The notes under the pieces are model-generated. The model had not been told where the DNA came from. It saw only the letters and a program-made list of their open reading frames with translations, and ran no database searches. Below are positions 38,937-50,516 of a stretch of 64,000 nucleotides of DNA, piece by piece. The stretch covers positions 4,325,001 to 4,389,000 of the forward strand of contig CATNEN010000030.1 of assembly GCA_950097015.1 (NCBI GenBank), given 5' to 3'. This DNA comes from Macrostomum hystrix. Lineage: Eukaryota > Platyhelminthes > Macrostomidae. A program made the translations under genes and the position numbers. Numbering within the stretch: position 1 is the first letter of the stretch; the number at the start of each line of letters is the position of its first letter.

Positions 38937-39071
38937 GCGATGTCTGAATGGCTGCGATCGCAACTATTATATAAATCAATTAAATAGGATAATCGCAAAT
39001 AGCCCAAGTTCCACTTCTTTAGCTAGGATCCCTTCTAAAATCAGTTTCTATTATGAAGCACAATGTCTAAT

Positions 39072-39077
39072 AATAAA
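39072..39077 (+). promoter_or_regulatory. Polyadenylation signal of the subunit c gene
   Basis: AATAAA at a suitable distance downstream of the stop codon, in T-rich context. Confidence 0.6.
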
Positions 39078-39507
39078 TTGATTTGTTTTTTCCATCTCGA
39101 TAGATTATGGCATAACCAATGCGTATATTATCTTATTTTCTATCATTTGTTAGTTTTTTTCTACTTTTCACTGCTAGCCATCTATTAAAAGTGATGAGTG
39201 CGGTGTGTAGTACTGAAGGTAGTAGATCTCCTGCGTTTGCTACTAAGGTGTTAGTAAACAGAAGATATATAATATTTACGATTCGCTGCTCCTTCGCACG
39301 TAGTACATTTTATGACCACTTTATAGTACGTATTCTGTCCGATTTTCTGTGGCTTAGTTTTGTGAACATCTTGTTGCCTAATAAATAATACATAAATAAT
39401 AAATAAATAATCCAGTGACTAACACAAAATATTTGCCTTCTTGCTATACTTTCTTATACGTATTTTTGATAAGCAACAGTTAAATAAAAGGACAGATTCA
39501 CATTCAC

Positions 39508-39725
39508 AGGGAATGGGTAGAGAAGCAGGTGGGAATGGGTTGAGATGCAGGTGGGAATGGGTAGAGATGCAGGTGGAGATGGGTTGAGATGCAGGTGGAG
39601 ATGGGTTGAGATGCAGGTGGAGATGGGTTGAGATGCAGGTGGGAATGGGTAGAGATGCAGGTGGAGATGGGTTGAGATGCAGGTGGGGATGGGTAGAGAT
39701 GCAGGTGGGAATGGGTTGACAACTA
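39508..39725. repeat. 22-bp minisatellite (AGATGCAGGTGGAGATGGGT)
   Basis: About 10 units of 22 bp in two forms (GGAGATGGGTTG and GGAATGGGTAG linkers). It lies between the subunit c and MDH genes. Minus-strand open frames are an effect of the repeat. Confidence 0.92.
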
Positions 39726-39938
39726 AACTTCCCAGTCTTCATAGTGTTGTTTTCCTGTGCCTTCAGGCCATACTTTTTGAGCTACTCGTATGCAAAAAAA
39801 TATGTTATTGCTGTTAGATTCTTGTAAGCTCGTACAGCTGTTACTGTCTCTGGATAAATGCTTATAGAGTTAGCTGATTAATTTTCAGCCGTGTAATTCC
39901 GATTTTGCAGTGCTTTTCTGCCTAGCCCGACTTCTGAA

Positions 39939-41736
39939 ATGCTCAGCGTAGCTGTAAAACTCGTTGCGTCAGCTGCCACCAACGCCGGCTGCTGCCGTCT
40001 CCAGCAGGTGAGCAGGCGTGGCCTATCAGTCACCGGCCACCTGGCCAACAAGGTGGCTGTTCTCGGCGCCTCGGGCGGCATCGGCCAGCCGCTGTCCCTG
40101 TTACTTAAGGAGTCGCCGCTTATTGGCCACCTAGCACTGTACGATATCAAAGGTGTCATGGGCGTGGCCGCCGATCTCAGTCACGTGGCTACGAGAGCCG
40201 AGGTCACCGGACACGAGGGGCCGGATAAACTGGAGGAGTGCTTAAAGGTGATTGCCATTGCCACATTCAGTTTCCTGACCATCACAGCCAGTTTCATAAC
40301 CATCACAACCTGTTTCATGACCATCACAGCCAGTTTCATGACCATCATGACTATCACATTCAGTTTCATGACCATCACATTCTGTTTCATGACCATCACA
40401 TTCTGTTTTATGATCACCATTTTCTGTTTCATGACCACCATTTTCAGTTTCATGACCAATCGATTCAATCTTATGACCATCACACTCTGTTTCCTGACCA
40501 TAACCCCTCTTCTATTATAGCTTTTTGCATTTTCGTTTTCTCCATTTTCAGTGCACATATTTGTGCATTAGTCAGTTTGGGTGCGGTGTTCGGTGTGGTG
40601 TTTGATATACCAATCCAATCCCTCCTTTCCAATTTTTCCTCCTTACTGGGGGTAAAAAATCGATTTGAATCCTTTGAAATCTGAAAATCTTGAATTGGGA
40701 TGCAAAAAGTGAAGGATTATTTGCCATAGACATAGAATTTCTGGCGACGAGAAGGCTCAGACCATAGATCTTATATGCCAATAAGATTTATGGGTCAGAC
40801 TGCTATCGAATTGAATGCGAAAATTCTTAAACTGGATGCAATAAGCTATATTTACAGTAATCATCAGTCGTGTCACGACAAAAACTTACTTACTTATGAG
40901 TCCATGGTATAGTATCTCATGACCATCATCTTTGATCTCATGCTCATAAAGAATGAGAACTAAGCTGAGTACTAAATCGAATCCTACTCCAGGACAGCCA
41001 AGTGGTGGTCATCCCAGCTGGTGTACCCCGCAAGCCGGGCATGACCCGGGATGACCTGTTTAACACCAATGCCAGCATTGTTGCTGACCTGGTCAGCGCG
41101 GTTGGCCGAGCTTGCCCCAAGGCCATGCTGTGCATAGTGACTAATCCAGTGAACAGCACCGTGCCCATTGCTGCTGAAGTGCTTAAAAAGCATGGGGTCT
41201 ACGATCCAAGGCGCCTGTTCGGCGTGACTACCCTAGACATTGTCCGATCCAACACGTTTGTAGCCGAAGCCAAGGGTATCGATGTTAACAAAGTGAGTGT
41301 GCCAGTGATTGGCGGTCACAGCGGAGTCACAATCATCCCATTGATTAGCCAGGCCATGCCTAGTGTGAGCTTCAAAAGCGCAGACCGGGAAGCCATCACT
41401 AGGCGCATTCAGAATGCCGGTACCGAGGTTGTTGAGGCCAAAGCCGGCGCCGGCTCCGCCACGCTGTCCATGGCATTCGCTGCAGAACGCTTCGTCCAGT
41501 CGATTCTGGATGCCATTGATGGCAAGCGTGACGTCATCGAGTGCGCCTTTGTGGAGTCCACGGTAACCGAGGCGCCGTTCTTCGCCACCCCGCTGCTGCT
41601 GGGCAAGGACGGCGTGGAAGAGAATCTCGGCCTGGGCAGCCTGCTTGACTACGAGGCCAAGCTGCTGCAGACAGCCATGCCGGAGCTGCTAGCCAACATC
41701 CAGAAGGGTGTCAACTTTGCCAAGGAGCGATACTGA
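39939..41736 (+). CDS. MDH2: Malate dehydrogenase, mitochondrial precursor
   Basis: Two exons, 39939-40247 and 40993-41736, joined in phase 0 (TTAAAG|gtgatt to ctccag|GAC), give 350 aa (human MDH2 is 338). Residues 1-37 form a mitochondrial presequence ending near the Rossmann motif [19 protein letters not shown]. Catalytic features are present: the mobile-loop arginines in [27 protein letters not shown], the DIVRSNTF region with Asp and Arg, and the proton-relay His in [13 protein letters not shown]. The C-terminal part contains [10 protein letters not shown] and [18 protein letters not shown]. It interconverts malate and oxaloacetate with NAD in the matrix (TCA cycle, malate-aspartate shuttle). 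Two acceptor-like CAG sequences lie 28 and 50 bp before the ATG. The intron is mostly a 21-bp minisatellite. Confidence 0.97.
40262..40482. repeat. 21-bp minisatellite in the MDH intron
   Basis: About 10 imperfect units of TTTCATGACCATCACATTC/ACAGCCAG. The array begins about 15 bp after the 5' splice site, and reading runs on in frame from exon 1 for ~90 codons (FMTITAS-type), so intron retention would add a repetitive tail. Confidence 0.9.
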
Positions 41737-42113
41737 TGATTACAGTTTGAGTTGTCCTTTGTTTTACTTTCTCTTCTGTGTTTCTTTGGAGATGTAAGAA
41801 ACTATTTCATTGGTCGGGACTTGCTTTTGTCAGTTCCATATTGATTCGTGACAATTTTGTCAAGCAATCAGCCTTTCTCGTAGTCAGAAACTTTCAGTTT
41901 CAGGTTTAGTGGCAAGTTAATATTTTATTGACAAACACAAGTCATATCACGCTATTTTTTAACTAAATTATTCATTTTTTTGTTGTCACTCAGAATGATC
42001 GCTTTTTCCAATACAAACTTCGTAGTTCTAGAATTACGACAAATCGATTCCATCATTTTCACCGTTTGTGTGCATTCGTTTGCTTCAATACAAATCCGTT
42101 AACAGTAGACCGC
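41737..42113. other. MDH 3' flank
   Basis: T-rich DNA, probably the 3' UTR of the MDH gene. No other feature seen. Confidence 0.4.
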
Positions 42114-42625
42114 GGGAGTATTTCAAATACCCACTGCCTACTTCACGATAGCTCCAAAACCGAATGATCTTATGGATCAAAATTTTCCGTCCTTTACGAT
42201 GAATTAAACTTCAAAGCCGTCCGACGTCAGCATCGTCGAGATATTCAGCAATTCTTGTCGAAGACGTTGTGGTTCTTGTGACAAGGACAACTAGCATTTC
42301 TCTGTGCAAACCTCTGTGGCGAGTCCATATTGGTTCAATGATATAATAATTAAAAATATAACAAATACTAAAAAACAAAAATCAGCAATAAAAGCCGACA
42401 TGGTTTCATTAAGAAATTTTGTGAGCAGAAAGTGTATGCCTAGATTGGTGGTTTTTGCCGACGAGCATCATTCAATTTCTCGACGATGCCGATGTTTTGT
42501 GATACTGAAAGTGTTTTAATTGAATACAGCGGAAAATTTTAGCTTTTGTTCTGTATTTTTATGGCGATAGGTTGAATATTGTGGGCGATACAGAAAAATA
42601 TAAATGGGGGTATTTGAAATACCCC
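42114..42625. mobile_element. Candidate MITE or foldback element with diverged long inverted repeats
   Basis: Both ends carry the palindromic word GTATTT(C/G)AAATACCC. Going inward, the left arm and the reverse complement of the right arm share AAAATTTTCCG, then a (G)A(T/A)(T)(G/C)AATTAAA word, then GCATCGTCGAGA, in the same order over ~150 bp. The ~512-bp element has no protein-coding potential. I could not identify a clear target-site duplication, so superfamily is undetermined. Confidence 0.55.
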
Positions 42626-43374
42626 GTGTTCTTCGTGGTGTTTAGCCAAGGCTAACTTACAAGGGCATTTACAGGCTATAGTGGCGTATGATTTTCAACC
42701 AGTATTTTCAGCTTTAGAAAGATAATATTTAAAGAAATTATTAGCAAAAAAATATATATTAAATCTTTAACCACATGCTACTTAGACCTTTAGTAAGTAT
42801 TAGTAAGTACGCTAGCTGTTATTAACGTTAGTTAGAAATTTATTTTGTTGATAACTACGAGTATCTATCCAGGTAATTTTAACAATGGAGCTGTCACATG
42901 TACACTTGTGCACTATACTGGTCACTGTTTTGTACAAATGTGTATTGGACCAATCACAGTTATGCTACTTTTTTCGTAACTATTCTTGTTTGTCGTAGTT
43001 GACGCTCTTTACTCGTACAAGAATCTACCCGAAATTAGACATCCAACTGGCATTATTTTACATCTTTCACATACAAATTACCATTACTCCCTGACACTTT
43101 CTTAAGTGTCAATAATATTCGCACACGGATTGTGTGTGTGGCCAGAATTGGTTATTTTGTTTGCGTACTTGTCTACTGACAGTAGTGTTCTTATATTTTG
43201 TGTGTCTGCAGCGATTAGCGCTATGTTCTAATAGCATTCTACTATCGAAGTATTTTGCGCGATAAAAAATTACAATTCGATTGTGAAAATTAACATTTTA
43301 AATAAACACTAAATTGACTTATTTTAGTTAGCAAGTACTTTTTATTGTTATTTTTTTGTTTTTGTATCCTCTAT
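42626..43374. other. Spacer without recognisable gene
   Basis: AT-rich, nothing recognised. Confidence 0.4.
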
Positions 43375-43625
43375 CCTCCTCTAGCCTAGTGGCTTTAGCG
43401 TCGGACTCACGATTTGAAGGTCGGGGGTTCGATTCCCACCTTTACTGGAACATCTTGTGTTCCAGAAAGATTCTTTAGTATACGTACATCCAGCTCTTAT
43501 ATGGCTAACACCATTAGATGGGGTAAATAGAGTGTGGGTGTGTCGTCTTTCCAGTCCATGGACTAAACAATAGCTGCCGCTGTGCTGTCGGCTGCACATT
43601 TGACCCAATGGGGAAATTTTAAATT
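43375..43625 (+). mobile_element. tRNA-derived SINE (copy C), best preserved head
   Basis: Has a perfect Pol III A box (TAGCCTAGTGG at ~43,383) and B box (GGTTCGATTCC at ~43,427), spaced as in a tRNA. Between them lies GCGTCGGACTCACGATTTGA. The body (ACATCCAGCTCTTATATGGC...) is more diverged, then GTCCATGGACTAAAC and the conserved tail GCTGTGCTGTCGGCTGCACA. The 3' end is a short AATT-rich tail. Confidence 0.88.
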
Positions 43626-44580
43626 AATTAAGTTTTTTTCTAATTATAGATTGTGCAGTAACTAACGCAATCGGCGTTAGTTAAGTACTATAGCATCTGG
43701 GCGCTTTGATATCCAGTAGTTAATTTTCTAACCTCAATAACCTGGGACCGATTCTGGGCGGTGTCTTCCAACTGTGGTGATAATTTGCGTATAATAACAT
43801 GGAGGAAAGAAAAGAATGGAATGCTAATCTGGCTCAGTTATTTTTATCTTGCTTGCTTTCGCATTTTAGCGCCCGGTTCCTCCCGTTCCATTCTATTGGC
43901 TGTTGAATGCCATAGACAATAATTCCCTACCCCCGAATTGTTTAAAGTGATATTGTCCGATTGAGGCGGTGAATCAAATGAGATGTGCCATATAGAGGAA
44001 AAGTTTCTAACGTGAGGATACTCCACTATCTGAAGGATAATTTGCCAACAAGGATTTTTGTGATAACATAACTCGTACTTTCTCAGTTGGATGCTAATAT
44101 GCCATGTAGGGATAATGGCTAAATGAGAAAGCGAATTAAAAATCAGAAATGGTATTCGTTTCAAAGTTACCAAGTTAGGTGGGTCGATTTGTCCAATTTA
44201 AATAGTGTGCTAAAATGGAGATAATTGGCCAAATTAGGGATAATTTCGAATTAGAAACAATTTTTAGATAAAGAGGACAATTTGGCAACAGGGGATCATA
44301 TGCCAAATAAGTAGATGATTTTCTTTTCCAAATAATAATTTGCATAATTAGCTTCGGAATTAGTGTAACAAATCAAGTATAAGGTTTTGTGCAATAGAAA
44401 ATTGGCACTGCAATGAAAAAAGAAAGCCTTCGTGTATTTTTTGGTTAATTGCACTTAAAGTACGCACACTGCTTGCTATCGTCTTTGGTTCGGATTGACA
44501 AAATAAGTGTCCTCACACTGCTTTAAAGGTGTATTCTAAGGAATATATTAGGAAGGAATATATTAATAATCAGTCCGAAA
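43626..44580. other. Spacer upstream of the first TMBIM gene
   Basis: AT-rich DNA, probably with promoter and 5' UTR near its right end. No other gene recognised. Confidence 0.4.
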
Positions 44581-44619
44581 TACTTGACAGTGAAAGCGCA
44601 AGGACATTCTGACACATCC

Positions 44620-45360
44620 ATGTCAAGCAAAGCTGATCCGTCACAGTTGGAATCGGCCGAGAGCAGCTTGAAGTCTAGTGACTCAAAAAATTATCTAACG
44701 GAAGAGTCCGTCCGCAAGGCCTTCATACGCAAGGTTTATTGCATACTTTGCTGTCAATTATTGGTTTCCTTGGGCTGCATCGCATTTTTTATCTTCTTCA
44801 AGCCGGCCAAACAGTTTGCTGTTAAATTAGGATGGCTGTATATTGTAATATTAGCTGTACTATTCGTATTCATCATAGTTATGAGCTGCTTTGACAGTAT
44901 CAGGCGCAAGTTTCCTTTGAATTTTATCCTACTGGGAGTATTTACAACGCTGCAAGCTTTGGCACTGGGCTTGTTATCTGCCCGCTTTAGCACAGATGTT
45001 GTACTAATCGCCGTCGGTGTGACTTTCTTTGTTGTCCTGGCATTGACATTCTTCGCCCTGCAGAGTAAGCTGGACTTCACCTACTTAAGTGGGATATTGT
45101 TCGTATGTGTAATTATACTGCTGGCTTTTGGTATCTTGTGCGCAATAATTCAGTCTCGGTACCTCATTTTGCTCTACTCGTGCGCCGGTGCCCTGGCATT
45201 CAGCATCTACTTAGTGGTGGACACCCAGATGATGCTTGGCGGAAAGCACAAATACGCCGTGTCTCCTGAAGAATACATCTTTGCCGCTCTCAGCATCTAC
45301 CTGGATATTGTCAAAATGTTCCTGTTCACTATGATGTTGACTTCTTGGTTTCAGGACTGA
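44620..45360 (+). CDS. TMBIM: Lifeguard/TMBIM-family (Bax inhibitor-1 superfamily) membrane protein, copy 1
   Basis: Intronless, 246 aa from the first ATG; an in-frame reading continues upstream without ATG. After a polar Ser-rich N-terminus (~45 residues) comes the family entry motif ESVRKAFIRKVYCILCCQLL, then seven hydrophobic segments, with FNFIL-type LNFILLGVFTTLQALALG in the middle, LDFTYLSGILF, and the signature DTQMMLGGKHKY followed by SPEEYIFAALSIYLDIVKMF. The acidic/His residues of the last part form the calcium-leak pore region in this family. Such proteins sit in ER, Golgi or endosomal membranes and modulate calcium and cell death. It is the upstream member of a tandem pair. Confidence 0.93.
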   Translation: MSSKADPSQLESAESSLKSSDSKNYLTEESVRKAFIRKVYCILCCQLLVSLGCIAFFIFFKPAKQFAVKLGWLYIVILAVLFVFIIVMSCFDSIRRKFPLNFILLGVFTTLQALALGLLSARFSTDVVLIAVGVTFFVVLALTFFALQSKLDFTYLSGILFVCVIILLAFGILCAIIQSRYLILLYSCAGALAFSIYLVVDTQMMLGGKHKYAVSPEEYIFAALSIYLDIVKMFLFTMMLTSWFQD

Positions 45361-45544
45361 TTGTTAATTAATTACTTACCTTTCCTAATCTTGATTTACT
45401 GGTAAAAAGGCAGGCTTTGTGCAAGTCTACTAGCTTTTTCATTCTAGTATGAAACTATTTATCCGAAGAAATACGAAAATCTTTGTTATTCATAAACTAC
45501 ATATCTTTAAATTATGCTGAATTTATTTCGTTTTTTTCGCTCCA

Positions 45545-45690
45545 TCTAATGCTGATACCCATTTAACAGCTGGGTGAACTAAAGTGTCTTGTTAAAGGAC
45601 GCAAATTGTTTCAGAAGTGTCGAGAATCAAACCCCCGACCATCAAGTCGTGAGTCCGACCCTCTAACCACTAGGCTACAATCCCCTTCAC
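45545..45690 (-). mobile_element. tRNA-derived SINE (copy D), 3'-truncated
   Basis: On the minus strand it reads GTAGCCTAGTGGTTAGAGG (A box), GGTCGGACTCACGACTTGAT and GGTTTGATTC (B box with one change). It then continues through TTAACAAGACACTTTAGTTC to CAGCTGTTAAATGGGTATCA. The conserved 3' tail is missing. It lies between the two TMBIM genes. Confidence 0.85.
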
Positions 45691-45916
45691 TAGCAATAGA
45701 GTAATTAAGCCCGCTGGTATCGTACGCATTGATGCTTTCATTGCACTTGACTTTTAATTACTGTGTTTAAGGTTTTTCCTGTGTGATCGTAGATTTTCTG
45801 GACTGCATTGGATTCTTATTTTACAAATTAGGCTTTTAGTAATTCGATTTAGTGCTAAATCAAGATTGCAACTCGAAAATTTAGTAAACGGACGTACCAC
45901 TGGATGGGTTTGAAAC

Positions 45917-46483
45917 TCTATTTGGGTTGGTGAATTACTATTTGTGTTGGTGACTCACTATTTGTGTTGGTGACTCACTATTTGTGTTGGTGACTCACTA
46001 TTTGTGTTGGTGACTCACTATTTGTGTTGGTGACTCACTATTTGTGTTGGTGACTCACTATTTGTGTTGGTGACTCACTATTTGTGTTGGTGACTCACTA
46101 TTTGTGTTGGTGACTGACTATTTGTGTTGGTGACTCACTATTTGTGTTGGTGACTCACTATTTGTGTTGGTGACTCACTATTTGTGTTGGCGACTCACTA
46201 TTTGTGTTGATGAATTACTATTTGTGTTGGCGACTCACTATTTGTGTTGGCGACTCACTATTTGTGTTGGTGACTGACTATTTGTGTTGGTGACTGACTA
46301 TTTGTGTTGGTGACTCACTATTTGTGTTGGTGACTCACTATTTGTGTTGGTGACTCACTATTTGTGTTGGTGACTCACTATTTGTGTTGGTGACTCACTA
46401 TTTGTGTTGGTGACTCACTATTTGTGTTAATGAATTACTATTTGTGTTGGTGACTCACTATTTGTGTTGGCGACTCACTATTG
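45917..46483. repeat. 20-bp minisatellite (TATTTGTGTTGGTGACTCAC)
   Basis: About 28 highly uniform copies, with few variants (CGACTCAC, TGACTGAC, TGAATTAC). It ends only 64 bp upstream of the second TMBIM start codon, so it occupies that gene's promoter or 5' region. Confidence 0.95.
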
Positions 46484-46547
46484 GCTAGTCGACCTCCAAC
46501 TGACCACTTGCAGCGTGTCCGTGTCCCCAGCCTTCGAGTAATAAGAA

Positions 46548-47306
46548 ATGTCTTCAGCAGCAGCCGGCAGCGAGGCTCAGTCCGCGGCTGGTCACTTGGA
46601 ATCCGGTGGTCTGATGGACAACGACGCTGGCAACATGCAGTTCAGCGAAGAGTCGATTCGCAAAGGCTTTGTGCGCAAGGTTTATGGCATATTGACTGTG
46701 CAACTCATGGTTACCATGGCTTTCATTGCTTTGTTTGTGTTCTGCCAGCCAATTAAAGAGTACGCTATTCGCAATGATTGGCTGTACATCGTAGCCTTAC
46801 TGGTGACCATCGTGCTAATCATTGTACTGGCCTGCTGCGATGATGTGAGACGGCAGTTCCCAGTGAATCTGATTCTGTTAGGAGTATTCACGCTGTGCGA
46901 AAGCTACATGCTGGGCAGCATATCGGCTAGGTTTGACACGGACGCTGTGTTCATGGCCATCGGTGTGACAGTATTCATAGTGTTCGCATTGACCCTGTTT
47001 GCTATGCAAACTAAGATTGACTTCACCTATCTGAGCGGCATTCTGTTTGTGCTGCTGCTGGCCCTGATGCTATTCGGTCTCCTGTGTGCCATTGTGCAGA
47101 ACAGGTTCGCCACCCTAGCATACGCCTGCTTAGGTGCGCTGCTGTTCAGTGTCTACCTGGTTGTGGACACCCAGATGATGCTGGGCGGCAAGCACAAGTA
47201 CTCGCTTTCGCCGGAGGAATACGTCTTCGCAGCCCTAAATCTCTATCTGGACATTGTCAACATATTCTTGTTCATTCTCATGATTATTCAGGGTGCGAGA
47301 GGATGA
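46548..47306 (+). CDS. TMBIM: Lifeguard/TMBIM-family membrane protein, copy 2
   Basis: Intronless, 252 aa from ATG. Same architecture as the upstream copy: ESIRKGFVRKVYGILTVQLM, seven hydrophobic segments, VNLILLGVFTLCESYMLGS, IDFTYLSGILF, and DTQMMLGGKHKYSLSPEEY followed by FAALNLYLDIVNIFLFILM. Identity to copy 1 is high in the C-terminal third and low in the N-terminus, which points to an old tandem duplication. Both copies lack introns, so duplication of an already intronless gene, or an initial retroposition, is plausible. A 3' splice-site-like CCCCAG ends 18 bp before the ATG. Codon use is more C/G-ending than in copy 1, possibly reflecting higher expression. Confidence 0.94.
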   Translation: MSSAAAGSEAQSAAGHLESGGLMDNDAGNMQFSEESIRKGFVRKVYGILTVQLMVTMAFIALFVFCQPIKEYAIRNDWLYIVALLVTIVLIIVLACCDDVRRQFPVNLILLGVFTLCESYMLGSISARFDTDAVFMAIGVTVFIVFALTLFAMQTKIDFTYLSGILFVLLLALMLFGLLCAIVQNRFATLAYACLGALLFSVYLVVDTQMMLGGKHKYSLSPEEYVFAALNLYLDIVNIFLFILMIIQGARG

Positions 47307-48010
47307 ACTTTGTGAGTTCTGGTTAGCTGCTCTGCTAACATCATCTAAGGTTATCAACTTTACGTTAAATCGGAATGCCTTGTTACCTAGGTTAATTAAA
47401 TTCTTAATCGCGGCATAAGAACAAAGACCGATTTTTCTAATTCTTACTCGGAGGCGTCTACACTATAATCTGACTAAACGCTTGTCTTCCTTGCTAGAGC
47501 TACCGTTGCGACTATTTTGTTGCGTTTTTTACGCATTGAATCAAACGCTTATAAGTGTTTAAACAAAGTTTTATGTCCAGTTGGTTCAGGTTCTGTTCGC
47601 CTTATATTGAAAATGAATTATTAAATATGACATTGTCAACCATGACACTGCTGAATATTATTCCACTCGCATTACACTTTTTATTTACTACATACTCATC
47701 ACTTTATAGGAGAACTTTTGCATACCAAATATTTGTCCTTTGGTGTTGGCTTATTTGCAAAGTCTATTGTTTTGTGATATTGGTACTACTATACAGCTAT
47801 TAATATTGCCGCAAATTAAAGAGATTTTGTTTTCTGCCTTGCTTTTCTCGTGCGCTAAAAAGTCGGTATTCTCGATTCGTCTTTGACTCGATTATTTCGA
47901 TAGATTCTTAGTCCTTTTAGCCACCATTTTTCTATTTTTGTGTACTGTTACACAAACCTATTGTAATCAGCACCAATGCCAAAGAACTGAGTGCCAACCC
48001 AGCAGCAAGT
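47307..48010. other. Spacer; may hold the first exon of the transporter gene
   Basis: Contains the 3' flank of TMBIM copy 2. The GLUT-like gene lacks its first few residues, and its initiating exon should lie here or inside the following array. No convincing ATG-to-GT exon could be chosen. Confidence 0.3.
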
Positions 48011-50470
48011 GGACCTCAAACCTCCAAATCAGACCTCCTACCCACTAGGAATCAGACCTCCAACCCACTAGGAAGCGGACACCAAACAAATAGGAATCAG
48101 ACCTCCAACCCACTAGGAATCAGACCTCCAACCCACTAGGAATCAGACCTCCAACCCACTAGGAAGCGGACACCAAACAAATAGGAATCAGACCTCCAAC
48201 CCACTAGGAATCAGACCTCCAACCCACTAGGAATCAGACCTCCAACCCACTAGGAATCAGACCTCCAACCCACTAGGAATCAGACCTCCAACCCACTAGG
48301 AATCAGACCTCCAACCCACTAGGAATCAGACCTCCAACCCACTAGGAAGCGGACACCAAACAAATAGGAATCAGACCTCCTACCCACTAGGAATCAGACC
48401 TCCTACCCACTAGGAATCAGACCTCCTACCCACTAGGAATCAGACCTCCTACCCACTAGGAATCAGACCTCCAACCCACTAGGAAGCGGACACCAAACAA
48501 ATAGGAATCAGACCTCCAACCCACTAGGAATCAGACCTCCAACCCACTAGGAATCAGACCTCCAACCCACTAGGAATCAGACCTCCAACCCACTAGGAAT
48601 CAGACCTCCAACCCACTAGGAAGCGGACACCAAACAAATAGGAATCAGACCTCCTACCCACTAGGAATCAGACCTCCTACCCACTAGGAATCAGACCTCC
48701 TACCCACTAGGAATCAGACCTCCTACCCACTAGGAATCAGACCTCCAACCCACTAGGAAGCGGACACCAAACAAATAGGAATCAGACCTCCAACCCACTA
48801 GGAATCAGACCTCCAACCCACTAGGAATCAGACCTCCAACCCACTAGGAATCAGACCTCCAACCCACTAGGAATCAGACCTCCAACCCACTAGGAATCAG
48901 ACCTCCAACCCACTAGGAAGCGGACACCAAACAAATAGGAATCAGACCTCCTACCCACTAGGAATCAGACCTCCTACCCACTAGGAATCAGACCTCCTAC
49001 CCACTAGGAATCAGACCTCCTACCCACTAGGAATCAGACCTCCAACCCACTAGGAAGCGGACACCAAACAAATAGGAATCAGACCTCCTACCCACTAGGA
49101 ATCAGACCTCCTACCCACTAGGAATCAGACCTCCTACCCACTAGGAATCAGACCTCCTACCCACTAGGAATCAGACCTCCTACCCACTAGGAATCAGACC
49201 TCCTACCCACTAGGAATCAGACCTCCAACCCACTAGGAATCAGACCTCCTACCCACTAGGAATCAGACCTCCAACCCACTAGGAATCAGACATCCAACCC
49301 ACTAGGAATCAGATCTCCAACCTACTAAGAATCAGACATCCAACCCATTAGGAATCAGACCTCCTACCCACTAGGAAGCGGACACCAACCCCCTAGGAAG
49401 CGGACACCAACCCAATGGGAATCAGACCTCCAACCCACTAGGAATCAGACCTCCAACCCACTAGGAAGTGGACACCAAACAAATAGGAATCAGACCTACA
49501 ACCCACTAGGAATCAGACATCCAACCCATTAGGAATCAGACCTCCTACCCACTAGGAATCAGACCTCCAACCCACTAGAATCAGACCTCCAACCCACTAG
49601 GAATCAGACCTCCTACCCACTAGGAATCAGATCTCCAACCCACTAGGAATCAGACCTCCAACCCACTAGGAATCAGACCTCCTACCCACTAGGAATTAGA
49701 CCTCCTACCCACTAGGAATCAGACCTCCAACCCACTAGGAATCAGACCTCCAACCCACTAGGAAGCGGACACCAACCCACTAGGAATCAGACCTCCAACC
49801 CACTAGGAATCAGACCTCCAACCCACTAGGAATCAGACCTCCAACCCACTAGGAATCAGACCTCCTACCCACTAGGAATTAGACCTCCAACCCACTAGGA
49901 ATCAGACCTCCAACCCACTAGGAAGCGGACACCAACCCACTAGGAATCAGACCTCCAACCCACTAGGAATCAGACCTCCAACCCACTAGGAAGCGGACAC
50001 CAACCCACTAGGAATCAGACCTCCAACCCCCAAGGAAGCGGACACCAACCCCCTAGGAAGCGGACACCAACCCAATGGGAAGCAGACACCAACCCCCTAG
50101 GAAGCGGACACCAACCCCCTAGGAAGCGGACACCAACCCCCTAGGAAGCGGACACCAACCCAATGGGAAGCAGACACCAACCCCCTAGGAAGCGGACACC
50201 AAAACCCCCTAGGAAGCGGACACCAACCCCCTAGGAAGCGGACACCAACCCAATGGGAAGCAGACACCAACCCCCTAGGAAGCGGACACCAAAACCCCCT
50301 AGGAAGCGGACACCAACCCCCTAGGAAGCGGACACCAACCCAATGGGAAGCGGACACCAACCCCCTAGGAAGCGGACACCAACCCAATGGGAAGCAGACA
50401 CCAACCCCCTAGGAAGCGGACACCAACCCCCTAGGAAGCGGACACCAACCCAATGGGAAGCAGACACCAA
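48011..50470. repeat. 22/23-bp minisatellite, about 107 copies, with higher-order pattern
   Basis: Type A units are 23 bp (AATCAGACCTCCAACCCACT + AGG, or CTCCTACC); type B units are 22 bp (AAGCGGACACCAAACAAATAGG or with CCAACCCCCTAGG). For the first 1.1 kb the order is several A units then one B unit, with blocks of AACC-A and TACC-A alternating regularly. The last ~450 bp are almost all B. It appears to be part of the 5'-most intron of the transporter gene, ending 46 bp before its first recognised exon. Confidence 0.95.
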
Positions 50471-50516
50471 CCATTCCAATTAAACAAACGAAGAACTAAA
50501 TCCAACTGAATTGCAG

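Noticed and set aside
48011-50470. CRISPR-like array of regularly spaced repeats
   Set aside because: Units are contiguous with no unique spacers, and the DNA is clearly from an animal nucleus.
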